Made by a program: the position numbers and the translations under genes
The notes under the pieces: model-generated
What the model was told of the DNA's origin: nothing
Seen by the model: only the letters and a program-made list of their open reading frames with translations
The model's database searches: none
In this document: in pieces, positions 22,440 through 62,974 of the stretch
How the letters are laid out: each line of letters starts with the position of its first letter
Numbering within the stretch: position 1 is the first letter of the stretch
Assembly: GCA_963921795.1 (NCBI GenBank)
Contig: OY997650.1
Location: 15,458,860 to 15,522,859, forward strand
Length of the DNA: 64,000 nucleotides
Direction: 5' to 3'
DNA from: Nannobrachium achirus
Taxonomy: Eukaryota > Chordata > Actinopteri > Myctophiformes > Myctophidae

Positions 22440-24000
22440 ATCCTGAGATTATTTCACTTTCCTATGAAACAACATGGTGGTTGACTCAGGAGAGAAAACA
22501 TGCTGGTGTGTGTAGTGGTGTAACAAAGGTCATCAGAGTCCATATAGGCTGTTGTGCTAGTTGACAATAATGGGTATGCAGTTTTGACAGGCGTATTAAA
22601 CACTTTCATCCTTATTGTAGAAAAAGCAGATCTACAAGCTCATAACGGACTATAACATTTGACAAAGAATTTAAAATTGAGCTTATGTGGTTATTAAGTC
22701 CACCAGGTGGCATCAAACAGAGAAAGAATCTACATCTCAGAGTCCAATCATCTCACAAGTTGATCTGGACAGTAGATGTAAAAAAAAAAAAAGAAAGAAA
22801 AAAAAAAAAGTTAATACAATTCCTAGGTTGGCTGGGGTCCCATATATGACAATGACAACACACTCCCCTCTCGGAAGCCAACTATTTCAAGGGAATATAC
22901 ACATTTCTATTACATTATAAAAGATCAATTACATATAAGTAAATCAACACATTTGTTGATTTATTTTAGTTAGCTGAAATATTTATCTGCTGGGAAAAGT
23001 ATTTGGCTTGTACGATTGTGTGATGAAAATAAAATCACGCCCATCCCTTCACTTTACTAAACGATGTAGGTCTACTAACAACACTGTTTGAGGGCAAACC
23101 AGCCATGTTAATCCATTAACTGCTCGAATAGAGTTAATTAGCTCAAGATAATCTGTATAATAATTCTGCTCAGTGGCCTTGTGGTTAGAGTGTCCGTCCT
23201 GAGATTGGGAGGTCGGGGTGGTCATACCAAAGACTCTAAAAATTGGGCCGAATGCCTCCCTGCTTGGCACCTTGTATCAAAGGTTGGATTGGGGTAAGTC
23301 CCTGCAACTAGCGTCATGTCCAGAGGGTGTACTTGTACATCAAGCTGCCTCTCACACTACAGAAACAGGAGATAGGCTCCTGCCCAATGGGCCTCATGAC
23401 TCGGCAAGGTTTACTTAATCTGTGTCCACTTTGCAAGTTGGAGAGGTGGAAAGTCTGGTGGTGCGAGGCTAGTTGGAGAGTAGAGAGAATATGCTTTTGT
23501 TTACCTAAAATGTTCATGTAATATACAGATCTATCTAAAATAAATTGTGTAAAAGTTTCTTCTGTAATATAATTCAAAATGTGAAACTTTCATAATTTCT
23601 AGATACATTGCGCATGCGGTGAAATATTCAAAACCTTTTTTGTTTTCATAAAAAAGAAAAAGAAAAAAAAAAGAAATATATATATATATGGCATACAGGA
23701 TACAGCTCATGAATATTAAAAAATCATATCAAAATATTACAATATGCAAGACTACTCAAAACAAGGATTTATAATAGAAATGTATTATCGTGAAGTTTCC
23801 GCAGTCAGTGATGATTCGGGGTGCTATGGCATCGCATCGGCATGATTTTTTTTTCTTCACAATATTAAATATATTTTTAGATGGATCTGTATATATATTA
23901 TATTCAGGTGCAGGCTCAGCAACTTGTTCCAACAAGAGTCCATCCTTCAACTACATATCCCAAGCACCAGTAGTACCAAGGTTGACTAATTGAAAGTGGA
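22440..24000. other. Intergenic region between mtrf1l and desi2
   Basis: Holds a half-site of the hairpin module at 22624-22645, an A-rich run at 22780-22809, a tRNA-derived SINE at about 23165-23300 and an A/TA-rich tract near 23640-23690. No gene recognised. Confidence 0.5.
23165..23300 (+). mobile_element. tRNA-derived SINE fragment
   Basis: The segment ggttagagtgtccgtcctga followed by gaggtcggggtggtcatacc, ctccctgcttggcacctt and ggttggattgggg matches the layout of a widespread teleost tRNA-derived SINE known from memory. The B box is degenerate. Length and subfamily are not assigned. Confidence 0.6.
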
Positions 24001-24671
24001 TTCATCGTGCAGCTCTCCTCGCCCACTCTTCCCCCTCTCTCTCTCCGTCCACAGCAGTTTTCTCTCAACAGTCACATCCATCCTTTGAGCCAAGCGCTAT
24101 ACCGTTAGCCACGGAGGATACATTACTATCAAGTGAGGGAATATTCACACGCAATGAAATATCGGATTGGAAGTCGCTCGGGAAAATGACTTTTCGCCAT
24201 TTTCGTGCTAATTCCTCAGCGAGAAATACTCACTTTTCATCCCAGGAGTGTCGCTTTCACTTGGAGCTTTGCAGGCTAGGCTAGGCTAGCGAGCCAGTTC
24301 ATCAGCTGTTCGTTGTTTTTTTGTTTATTTATGTGGGATTTGCTTTCGGACAAGCCGTGTGGATGCTGGACGAACGCGGTAGTAGTGGACTTGTCAAATA
24401 TAACGGGCGGCTTTTTACGTCTGACCATGTTTATGAACTGTCGAGCTGACCAAGTGCATGTAGTCTTTTCAAGAAACTAGTAGTGAGAGGGGAAAGGTTC
24501 TGTATGAAAGAGGAGGGGGCTGTGAGTGAAGACAGAACCGAAGAAGAGGAAGGAGAGCTGCTGTTGTGAGTGTGGAGGAAGGCAAGAAGAGACAGCAAAA
24601 GAAGACTTGTTGTGGGACTGTAGTGTAGAAGTCACACCAGAAGAAGAGGCTCATAGAGGAACACCATCCTG
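24000..24671 (+). promoter_or_regulatory. Probable desi2 promoter and long 5' UTR
   Basis: About 670 bp upstream of the desi2 start is free of the surrounding repeats and has moderate CpG content (agtcgctcgg, gacgaacgcgg). The part from about 24480 is purine-rich (gaaagaggaggg, gaagaagagg). No TATA box is evident. The transcription start is not determined. Confidence 0.4.
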
Positions 24672-54067
<29,396 letters not shown>

Positions 54068-54317
54068 GGGGGGGGCATCTGCGCGGGAGCGTTCGGGGTC
54101 GGGGTGGGTCAGGGACAGGACAATCGACATATCCCGACATCAGCCATGTGTGTCTTTGAGAAGACATTGAGCCCACTTGCCTGCTTGGCGGGTGGCGGGG
54201 GCTTCTTTGGATGAGATGCAGGCTGAATTGGGGTGGGTATTTGATTTGTAGGGTACTGGAGAGTGACTTTGTGGATTTAAACAGTGTTTATTTTAATCTG
54301 CCCCTTGGGAGGTGTCA

Positions 54318-54400
54318 TGTTGGCTTTCTAGTTGGTAGAGTAGTTCGGTTCTGTCAACGGAAAGCCACAGGTTTGAACCCTGGGAAACAGATTCTGTCCA
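54318..54400 (+). repeat. Possible tRNA-derived SINE head
   Basis: tagttggtagagtag and caggtttgaaccctggg resemble A and B boxes. It lies just after the desi2 stop, probably within the 3' UTR. Degenerate. Confidence 0.4.
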
Positions 54401-55027
54401 AGTGTCCTAACTGTCCTTCGCTGGTTCATTTCATTGTGCATCTCTCTGTATAGCAGGGGCAGATGAATGCATAACATCTTTAGAATAAGACTGAGCATGG
54501 GTGTGCTGGTCTGTAGCAGGGGAGTGCAATCCTAAACGGGACAAAGAAGCTTACCTTTCACACCTGAAGCTGACAAAAGAGGGGATGAGGAGGTCGTGAT
54601 CAACATGGACCAACAATTCTGTGGTCATACTGTAGTAAACAACCGTATTTGCAGCAATTTATTTCTTGAGACGCATATGGTGAGCATGAATATGTCTGGC
54701 TCGGAGGGGGGGCTTTGTCTTTTCTCCAAGCTGTTTATACATGGAGGGAATATTGGAAAGCCTCCCCTAATCACAGAGCTGCTCCTACTTCCCAGAGCTT
54801 CTCCCACAGCTCTCAACTCAAGGGCCTCTCTTCCTCCTGCCCTCAATCTAAGGCTGTGTTTGACAAGGAGTTCCATAATCTACACAACTAACATGCAACT
54901 GACAAAACAAAACCATAAAGCCTGATTCATATTTTACGGCGGCATTACGTTGTCGCATCGCTCGCGTGTCGAAGGTATTTTTTTGATGCACGACACCGTT
55001 ATGCGATGGACCATAAATTAGGCTTAA

Positions 55028-55268
55028 AGGAGTAGTTCACCCAAAAGAATTACTTTTTTTACACATCCCATAAATACTTGAATTCATGGAGAGTTTTTAG
55101 TTTTTGTCGTCCTCCTGAGCCAATAATCAGGAGTCTCCTACCAGAAACTTAGCTGGTCATCAAATTATTGGCTCAGGAATGCGACAAAAACAAGGCCTCC
55201 GTTAATCCAAGGCTTCACTGGGTGTGTAATTGATAGACAATAAGTAAATGTTTGGGAGAAGTACTCCT
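55028..55268. mobile_element. 241-bp TTAA MITE (aggagtagttcaccc family)
   Basis: Between TTAA at 55024-55027 and 55269-55272. The left end aggagtagttcaccc matches 18800; the right end is gggagaagtactcct. Interior segments gagccaataat and ggaatgcgacaaaa match 3402-3669. Confidence 0.75.
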
Positions 55269-55446
55269 TTAAGACCCAGGGGATGCTCCCAACTGTTGCC
55301 ATGACAACTCAGTGGGATTCCTTAGTGAGACAGCTTGGTGCTATAAACTGAAACCGCTTACCTGAGACCCCAAGCCCCAAAAACCACGATTCACAGAACA
55401 TTAAGGCAACGTGAATGGGAAACGCAGCTCGGACAAGGGCAGAAGG

Positions 55447-55640
55447 TACGGTTTCCCAAACAGTGGTTCGGGACCCATTTGTGTTTTTTTTTATGGGTAA
55501 TTATAAGTAATGATTTATTTATTTTTCCAAAAAGTTAAAAACAAATCCATTAATTAGAGGGGGACACTTTCTTTTTTGTAGATATTGTCACTAGTTACGG
55601 TCCTGGGGAGACCACAAAGTTTGGGAAGCACTGCCTTCAC
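55447..55640. mobile_element. Small DNA-element fragment with tttcccaaac / gtttgggaag ends
   Basis: ggtttcccaaacagtggttc at the left and ccacaaagtttgggaagcac at the right are imperfect inverted repeats typical of hAT-like miniature elements. Confidence 0.45.
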
Positions 55641-56142
55641 GCAACAGTGTCCAAACTTTGTCTATTTGTTCCTGTCTGACCCAAGAACAGAGGTCGACCT
55701 AAATTCTGTGATACAAGCAGGCTGGTTTTTATTTACCGTGTATACAACACCTTGGGCTGTTGCGCTATTAAGAACTGTTGGTTCTTCCATGATCACATGG
55801 GTTGTTAACTTGAACACAGCTGGTTTATTTTTGTCAGTTTTTCAGTGGTTTGCTCGCAGCAGGTGTCCGTCTCCTCCAACGTGCCTCCTCTTTTTGAGGC
55901 GGTGCATTTTGACTATGCTGCCTGTAAGTTGAACGTGTCTCCGATTTTGCCTTGACGTGGCTACAGAGGAGACGGGCACCCTCTGATCAAACAATACAAC
56001 CAATGCACATAGCATTTCCAATAGTTAAGTCATTAAATAATTCTAGGTCTAAATGGGTTGGTCATGTGAAGCCAACTGTATTAGCTATCCTTCTTCATAC
56101 ATCTATAATCATACAGGTTTCACATGCTTCTATGCACATACT

Positions 56143-56145
<3 letters not shown>

Positions 56146-56220
<75 letters not shown>
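56146..56220 (+). repeat. (CA)n microsatellite
   Basis: About 75 bp of CA. Confidence 0.95.
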
Positions 56221-56222
<2 letters not shown>

Positions 56223-56574
56223 CGACATAATTGCATACACATAAAAGCAATGGCAATGTGAAGAACATGCACGCACAATCACACACAGTACTATACTCGG
56301 ATGCCTTCAGACAAATGGAACAGTATAAGAAGATGTGCATTCTTAAAGGAAGCACATTCACACCTTAAAACAGTGAAAACTGCCCCCCTGTCCCTCCTTA
56401 GGAGACCAGCCTCCTACCAGCTACCATAGTCCAGCCTGCGAAACATCAATGTTTTTTTGTTTGTTTGTTTTTTCATCTGTGTGACTTGTTTGGGACAGCA
56501 CATTTCTGTTATTATGGAGCAAAATCTATGCCAATAACAATACATAGCATTTTTATCCAGTGTGCTAAATATCC

Positions 56575-56580
56575 AATAAA
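56575..56580 (+). terminator. Candidate desi2 polyadenylation signal
   Basis: AATAAA about 2.5 kb after the stop. DESI2 transcripts in other vertebrates have long 3' UTRs, so this is plausible but unproven. Confidence 0.25.
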
Positions 56581-56832
56581 ACCATGTATTACGAAGTTAC
56601 CTTTTTTTTTTCTTTTTTTTTTTTATATAGAGGATTAAAGCTACAATCTGGGAGTTCTGCTCGTTGTCGTCTTCTCTTGTGTGGCAAGAGACTGGAGATT
56701 ATCTCCACCTGTTCAGAATGGCAGGTGTTCTTGCTCTGTTTGTGTGTTATGTTTGTGAGTGTGTAGCTAATCTCGCAAACTACTGCACCGTTGAGCATAA
56801 TTTATTTTGTACACATGGCAGTAGGGCAAGGA

Positions 56833-56997
<165 letters not shown>

Positions 56998-57259
56998 CGA
57001 ATTCATAATCTCTCACCAACTGTCCCTCCAGGCTATGGAGTGGAACTAGCCAATCAGGTGCAAGCTGTCTGTCCCAGGGAGCGTGCGTAATCCGATACCA
57101 CTGTTTTACAATTCATCAGAGAGAGAGACAAACACAGACCACGTGCACCGCACGACACTCAGAGATCATGGGCACCGATGACACACGCACAGTCGCACAC
57201 ATGGAGAGACTGGTACCTACGACGTGCAGTCGTCCACGACTAAAATGATTAGTCTAAAA

Positions 57260-57745
57260 CAGGGGTCTTCAACAGGGGGTCCGGGACCCATAGGGGGTCC
57301 TCAGACTTACTACAGGGGGGCCGCCAAAACCTTGTGTGATAGAATAATTATTTAAAATGAACAATAACTTGAACCCTCGCATCCCAATTCCGAGGAGAAC
57401 TTTAACCAAAAATAGCAGATCTACAAGCTTTCAACGCCTCGCAGTGCGAGGCGTTGAGAGCTTGTAGATCAGCTATTTTCGGCACATAGGTTTGGTGTAG
57501 AGGTAAAAAAAAAAAGAGCAGACCAAGTACATAGTGAAAGGTGAAGTTTACAAGATATAAATGATTTAAGTGGTTAAATGTCTGAAAATACACATTAAAA
57601 TGAATCCAACATAGACTGATGACAGTGCTGTCAAACAAGTCTATGAATCTATCTATGACATCGATGAAAATCTGCATCACACATATAGAGGGGGTCCCTG
57701 CTTCATCTCTCTCTGGCCCTAGCCTGAAAATGTTTAAGACCCCTG
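57260..57745 (-). mobile_element. Family A hAT-like MITE with exact 8-bp duplication
   Basis: Ends caggggtcttcaac and tttaagacccctg. The perfect direct repeat gtctaaaa lies at 57252-57259 and 57746-57753. The interior is the reverse complement of 47313-48379, including hairpin copy 8. Confidence 0.9.
57401..57485. repeat. GATCTACAAGCTC hairpin module, copy 8
   Basis: Arms aaaaatagcagatctacaag / cttgtagatcagctattttc. The inner stem reads aagctttcaacgcctcgc / gcgaggcgttgagagctt. Relative to copy 7, one base has changed in both arms (cacaacg to ctcaacg or ttcaacg). Confidence 0.85.
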
Positions 57746-57759
57746 GTCTAAAATGAATG

Positions 57760-59480
57760 AAACGCTCAAGAAACAGCCCAAACTGAGCACAAGGCCAAAG
57801 ACTCTTAAAGCCATTTGGAAATGCTTGATAAAATCCACTTTAAAATGCTGCAAAACATAGATATTTTGTGACAATTCATCCTAGAGTAATGATGCGTCAT
57901 GTGCGCACACACCAGACCCTGGGAGGGGGAGAGACGCACTTTGACGTTACCGCATCAGACAGCGTACCTCCTGGTAGCTGATCTTGCTGTGAACAAGAAC
58001 ATTTTGTAACATTGCTACATGCAATAATATCATCTCTGACATCTATTGCTGCTATGACAAACCATACACTCAAATACTCAAAGCAGCTATCATAGGCATC
58101 AACAGCTTTATGCTCCAATATTACGAAACCACATTATCAACACATACACCCGTGTCTAGGACAGATTCTAATCGATGTAGGCCAGGCCATGACCTACTGA
58201 GTCATTTTACCCACACAATGTTTACTGTAAGTGCATGCGTCCAACAAGGAGCATGCTTTTTTGGTTGACGCAATGCCACATGTCATCACTACCAGTGTGA
58301 CATTCTTACACGTCCCTGAGTAGGTGGTCAAAATGACGTGTTACTCATCTGCAGTTGGCTTCCACCTGTCCAGCAGCGCAAATGGCGTCAACTGCAGTGA
58401 TTACATTACACTTTAAAATAGCATATAGGATTGTGTAAATGTTGCGATATGACGGTAGGCTCACAGTAAGCTCCTAGCACTATCTCTAGAACCTGGAGAG
58501 GTGCGATCCAACAGAGTGGTCACAGAGAGCATGGAGAGTGTTTCCGACCATGGCAAATGTGACAGTGTGACAGCCCATTCCCACTTGGCCAGATAAACAG
58601 ATAAAAGATATCTGTCACAGATATTTTGTGTCTGTATCTTACCATCCACTTGAATGGAGACAGATATTTTGTATCTGTTTATCTGGTCCAGTGGGAATGG
58701 GCCTTTACTGTTATATGCTACCTTAAAGAAGGATCAAATGTTAATTAACTACAATAAATCCCTGATTTGAGCTTTAATACAATTTATTTTGTGCTGTTAA
58801 TCAGTAAATACATTTGGTGTCATGTAAAATGCGACCTTGTAAAATGGAACAAACTCCGTCATATGAAAGAAATCTGTGAGAAAAAGAACGTGTGCTGTCC
58901 CAACTTCAATGTGTGTGTATGAGAGAGAGGGAGAGTTTGAGAAAATGGCACACACCCTTTTTAAGTTAATCCTTTATTTTTTCTTTAACCTCATTGGCTT
59001 AACATCTTGCCACACTGCTATGGCTATACCTTTTCTCTTTTTTGTCCTGTTCTTTTTTTGTTGTTGACAAAACTAAGAAGGTGTTAAAATGATGTCCTTT
59101 TTTATCCCTTGTTGATCTGGATTCTGGCCTTTTCCTGTTTTGTATATATATAATATAAACTCAGGACTCCAAAATGCTTTGTTATATAAATAGTTTTTAT
59201 TGTCTTTTCCAGACACACACCCTTGTTTTGTTGTTTTCTTTGTTGCTCTCTTTCCTAATGCAGTAGTCCTTTTCCCAGAATGCACATTGGCAGTGCATTT
59301 TTGTACTCCTGACTTTGATAAAGGAAAGAAAAAAAGAAAGCATTTGTTTACAACTTGTATGTATGTTTATATGCGAGCATGTTTCTCTTTGTTTGAGATT
59401 TCTGTGTGTTTGCATGCGCGTGTGCGCATAGGCTTGTATTTTATGACAACCAAGAAGCTGCCATCTGGTCCAACCTCCCC
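57760..59480. other. Intergenic stretch between desi2 and the GPCR
   Basis: No coding or repeat feature recognised, apart from a short imperfect inverted repeat at about 58564-58704 (gacagcccattcccacttgg and ccagtgggaatgggcc) that could be another small fold-back element. Confidence 0.4.
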
Positions 59481-59486
59481 TCCCTA

Positions 59487-59489
<3 letters not shown>

Positions 59490-59577
<88 letters not shown>
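59490..59577 (+). repeat. (CA)n microsatellite
   Basis: About 88 bp of CA. Confidence 0.95.
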
Positions 59578-59581
<4 letters not shown>

Positions 59582-60077
59582 CAGTTATACATGCTGTACT
59601 GCACTCATACTGTCTAAAGAAATCCCATTCTTCCATCAACTTTATACTTACTTATGGATATTTGCAATGCACTCATCTTGGTTAAATAGTGGTAGCCTTG
59701 AGGCTGATATCACGCTTGTGCCTGGAATGCTACCAGTCTAATACCCTGATGTGGTAGGGAAAGTCCGGGAAACACCTCGACTAACCGGACGCCATTCGGG
59801 AGGAATGTTGGAATTACACACTGCGAACTTGAACTCTGTAAAAAGGCACATTTTGACACCGACGTCAAAGTAAAACTCAACATTTCTTATTTATTTTGCG
59901 GCACACCCACGAGGTGTGAAATCTGAAATGTCCATGATGAGCCATCTTCCGGATACTGGAAAAAGTTTTGACAGCCGCTAACTTTTCTGTTCTAAAACAA
60001 ATCCAGCTGTCTGGGAAAAAATAGTGAGTGACTGGTGGATTTCCTTCGCCACACACGTTACAGTACACATACAGTGT

Positions 60078-60078
<1 letters not shown>

Positions 60079-60147
<69 letters not shown>
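60079..60147 (+). repeat. (CA)n microsatellite
   Basis: About 69 bp of CA. Confidence 0.95.
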
Positions 60148-60151
<4 letters not shown>

Positions 60152-60584
60152 CATACTCTTACAGCTGATGTCAACCCCTCACCATGTGGTGGCTGTGCCT
60201 GATGATTTTTACTGTACCCGCTCACTGAGCTCTGCACTGTTTTCTTCTGCCGTTTGTCTGTCACCAAAAACAGACAGACATGAGGGAGGAGGGCCAGGTT
60301 TCCCAGAGTTCTCATGGCTTCTGGTTGTTCTGAACTTAAGGGGGAGTTTCAAAAGTCGATGGAATACGATGTAGTACAAATATAGTAATTGCTTATTTTT
60401 GCTAAAACAAAAATATTGCACAGATTTAGCTGTTTTACTTCTGGGAGAAAACAACAGGACACAGAATAAGAACATCCTGAGCTGTGATAGACTGGGAAAC
60501 CTTGGCCTTACATCCCTTCTTAACCCTGGAAAACTGACTTCAGATGTTTCAAAACCTTTTGTTAGAGCCTTCAGTGAAGCTGAA

Positions 60585-60880
60585 CAGATTTGTATCCTGT
60601 TTTAAAGTCATTAAAGAAAAAAATATATGGTTTACAACATTATTTTGTGTGTCATGGTTATTTATTTTATCCTAGTTTTAGTTTTAAACATGGGGAAAGG
60701 AAACCGGTTGAATGAATATGATCAAGCAGGATACAGATTTGTATCCTGTTTTAAAGTCATTAAAGAAAAATATATGGTTTACAACAATAGCTTGTGTCAT
60801 GGTTATTTATTTTATCCTAGTTTTTGTTTTTAACCTCTGGAAATGAAACTGGCAGAATGAATGAATATGCACAAGAAGAA
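60585..60880 (+). repeat. 148-bp tandem duplication
   Basis: acagatttgtatcctgtttt begins at 60585 and again at 60733, and homology runs through ggttatttattttatcctag. The first unit ends cleanly where the second begins. The end of the second copy is diverged. Confidence 0.8.
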
Positions 60881-61000
60881 GAAAATGTATGATTTATATC
60901 TTTTATGCTCACATAATTACACCACCAGTGTTGGGGAGACCAAAATTGCACACGTCTAACAGTTGGATTTTTTTAAAGATTTGTTTTTGGGCTTTTTGCC

Positions 61001-61162
61001 TTTTTATTGATAGGACAGTAGACTGACAGGAAATGGGGGAGAGACAGGGAGGGACATGTGGCAAATGTCGGCCGGATCGGGAATCGAACCGGCGACGCCG
61101 ACAGGCATTGATGCCGAAATGGCAATGCCTCTATGGTATGCGCCTAGGCCACCAGACGCCCC
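61001..61162 (-). mobile_element. tRNA-derived SINE (inverse)
   Basis: The minus strand reads ggtggcctaggcgcatacca, B box ggttcgattcccgatccgg, then gacatttgccacatgtccct and ctttcctgtcagtc-like tail sequence. Same general family as 45267-45432. Confidence 0.75.
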
Positions 61163-61230
61163 AGTTGGAATCTTTTATAGGTGATCAGGGGTGTCACACC
61201 AAATTCTGGGCCCTGGGTACTTTAACTATT

Positions 61231-61305
61231 GAAAAATAGCAGATATACAAGCTCACAGCGCAGCACTGAGTGCCACGCTGCAAGCTTGTAGATCTGCTAT
61301 TTTTG
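61231..61305. repeat. GATCTACAAGCTC hairpin module, copy 9
   Basis: Arms gaaaaatagcagatatacaa / gtagatctgctatttttgag; inner arms gctcacagcgcagcactgag / gtgccacgctgcaagc. The inner stem differs from copy 7 in both arms. Confidence 0.75.
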
Positions 61306-61557
61306 AGAAAATGTGTGCAAGTCTTTGAATATTTCAAATCCTTCAAAGGTTTTTTGAAAGACCTATGTTTCTTTGTCAGTGGTGCTCAAACCTTTTCATT
61401 TGAAGGACCCCCAAAATGATATGTATTTGGCCACAGACCCCCATCTCAAAATATTTATTTCCAGGAACCCCCCCTGAAACAAAATTTGAGTTAACAAATG
61501 TTCACTTAAAAAATACATATATTCAAAGATTTGCACACATTTTCACGACTTTTCAAG

Positions 61558-61619
61558 AATCTACAAGCTCGCAGCGCAGCAATCGGTGCCACACTGAGCT
61601 GTGTATGTCTGCTATTTTT
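61558..61619. repeat. GATCTACAAGCTC hairpin module, copy 10 (diverged)
   Basis: Left arm aatctacaagctcgcagcgc; right arm acactgagctgtgtatgtct then gctattttt. Pairing is much weakened. Confidence 0.6.
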
Positions 61620-61716
61620 CAATAGCTAAAGTATAAAATAATTAAGGCCCCTCCACCTTGGGCCCTAGTAACTCAGTCCCACTCCCCCCCCCCCCTTGTG
61701 ACACCCCTGTAGGTGA

Positions 61717-62449
61717 TTAGAGCCTTGTCTCAACAGTCTCAGACACCGTGTCCACAGTGGGCTCCGGGGCCTCTGCTGCAGCTCTCTTCTTACAACAAGG
61801 TAATGCTTCCAGTAGCGCCCTGGGTCCTTGACTCATAAATAAATAGAGGAAGGGGTCCACCAGAGGGCTGAGGTAGAGCAATAGGTGAGAAACTAGTCCC
61901 AGGTAGCGTACCTCCTCTTGAAAAGATAACGACTCCAGCAGCACACTCAGGATGAAGGGGAGGTATAGCAGGGTGTAGTTGGTGCATATGATCATCAGTC
62001 CCAGTGCCATACGCTTCCTCTCCACCGTCCGGGGGGTGGACTGAGGGCAGCAGTGCAGTGCCCTCCAGGAGTCCAGGGCAAAGAACAGTAGGAACGGGAA
62101 CGGGGCGAGCAGGGCCACGGCGAACCAGAAGTAGTAGTGGAGCATGGCGAGGGCCAGCACGGCAAAGGGAACGCCCCAGATAGCCATGGAAACGATGGCA
62201 TTCCTCTTGAGTGTGGTGAAGCAGCCCTGGCACTGCGGCCAAGCCACCAGCAGATGGCGCTCCTGGGCTATGCACGTCATGAAGGTGACGTTGGACACAA
62301 TGCCGAAGAAGAAGAGCAGTTGGGTTGTCATGTCACCAGAGTCCTTGGACAGTAGGACACTGGTGGAGGCCACCTCGGGCCTCCCAAAGAAACTCAGGAC
62401 ATCAGATACCAGCAGGCTGATGATGTAGATGGGCACCTTGTTCTGACCT
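61717..62449 (-). CDS. Class A G protein-coupled receptor, last exon (TM2 to C-terminus)
   Basis: The minus strand is open from a plausible acceptor (aaggtcag before aacaaggtgccc, about 62450) to TAA at 61719-61717, about 243 residues. Hydrophobic segments correspond to TM2 (PIYIISLLVSDVLSFF), TM3 ending AQERH (in place of DRY), TM4 (SMAIWGVPFAVLALAML), TM5 (ALLAPFPFLLFFALDSW), TM6 (GLMIICTNYTLLYLPFIL) and TM7 with SPLVDPFLYLFMS (DPxxY form). A palmitoylation-type CC follows in ALPCCKKR. The LVSD of TM2 and DPFLY favour the P2Y/proton-sensing-like delta group, but no receptor name is safe. TM1 is missing and must be on an upstream exon not seen in the 1.5 kb to the right edge. The usual Cys at the start of TM3 is absent and the TM4-TM5 loop is very short. 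Confidence 0.75.
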
Positions 62450-62504
62450 TATGTGGAAAACAAATGTATTCAGTCATTTACGTTCAAGCATACATTCTAT
62501 GCTC

Positions 62505-62973
62505 AGGGTTCCCACGGTCATGAAATTCCTGGAAATATTTTGACATTAGATTTTTTTTTTTTCAGTACTGGAAAAGTTTGGGAATTGATCAAGGGTCCTG
62601 GAAGGTCCTGGAAAAAATAGCTATGCATTGTCTTTGGTTATTGATTTTGTTAATACCTCAGAAATTACAAATTAAACAAGGTGAAAATAGCCAAGGTGAA
62701 AATGCTATTTTCACAATAGAAACGTGTTATACAAAATTCCTCAACTCTTAGTGCTCGTCAGGGTGCCGGGTCCCCAGTTAAAATATGATTATTTCGGGGG
62801 TTACAGCCTGAAAAGGTTGAGAACCACTGGCATACACTACCTGTCTGTGGGCATTGCGCATAGGAGTAAGCGACTTGTTATTGAGTTGAATTATTGTTAT
62901 ATAGTCCTGGAAATTGGGTTAAATATTCTGGAAAGGTTTTGGAAATTAATTGGTAAAAATGTGTGGGAACCCT
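62505..62973. mobile_element. hAT-like MITE (agggttcccac ends) in the GPCR intron
   Basis: Ends agggttcccac and gtgggaaccct are inverted. Flanks ctatgctc and gtatgctc match at seven of eight bases. A fragment of a second hAT-like element (ending aaggttgagaaccactgg) is nested at about 62757-62832. Confidence 0.65.
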
Positions 62974-62974
62974 G

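Larger units (their letters stand above)
61186..61709. mobile_element. hAT-like MITE abutting the GPCR stop codon, exact 8-bp duplication
   Basis: Ends caggggtgtcacacc and ttgtgacacccctg. The perfect direct repeat taggtgat lies at 61178-61185 and 61710-61717. It contains two hairpin modules (61231-61305 and 61558-61619) and a C homopolymer run near 61684-61695. Confidence 0.9.

Noticed and set aside
61790-62275. Second long minus-strand frame within the GPCR exon
   Set aside because: It overlaps the receptor in another frame and has Pro/Ala/Gly-rich composition caused by high GC; the receptor frame has clear membrane segments.
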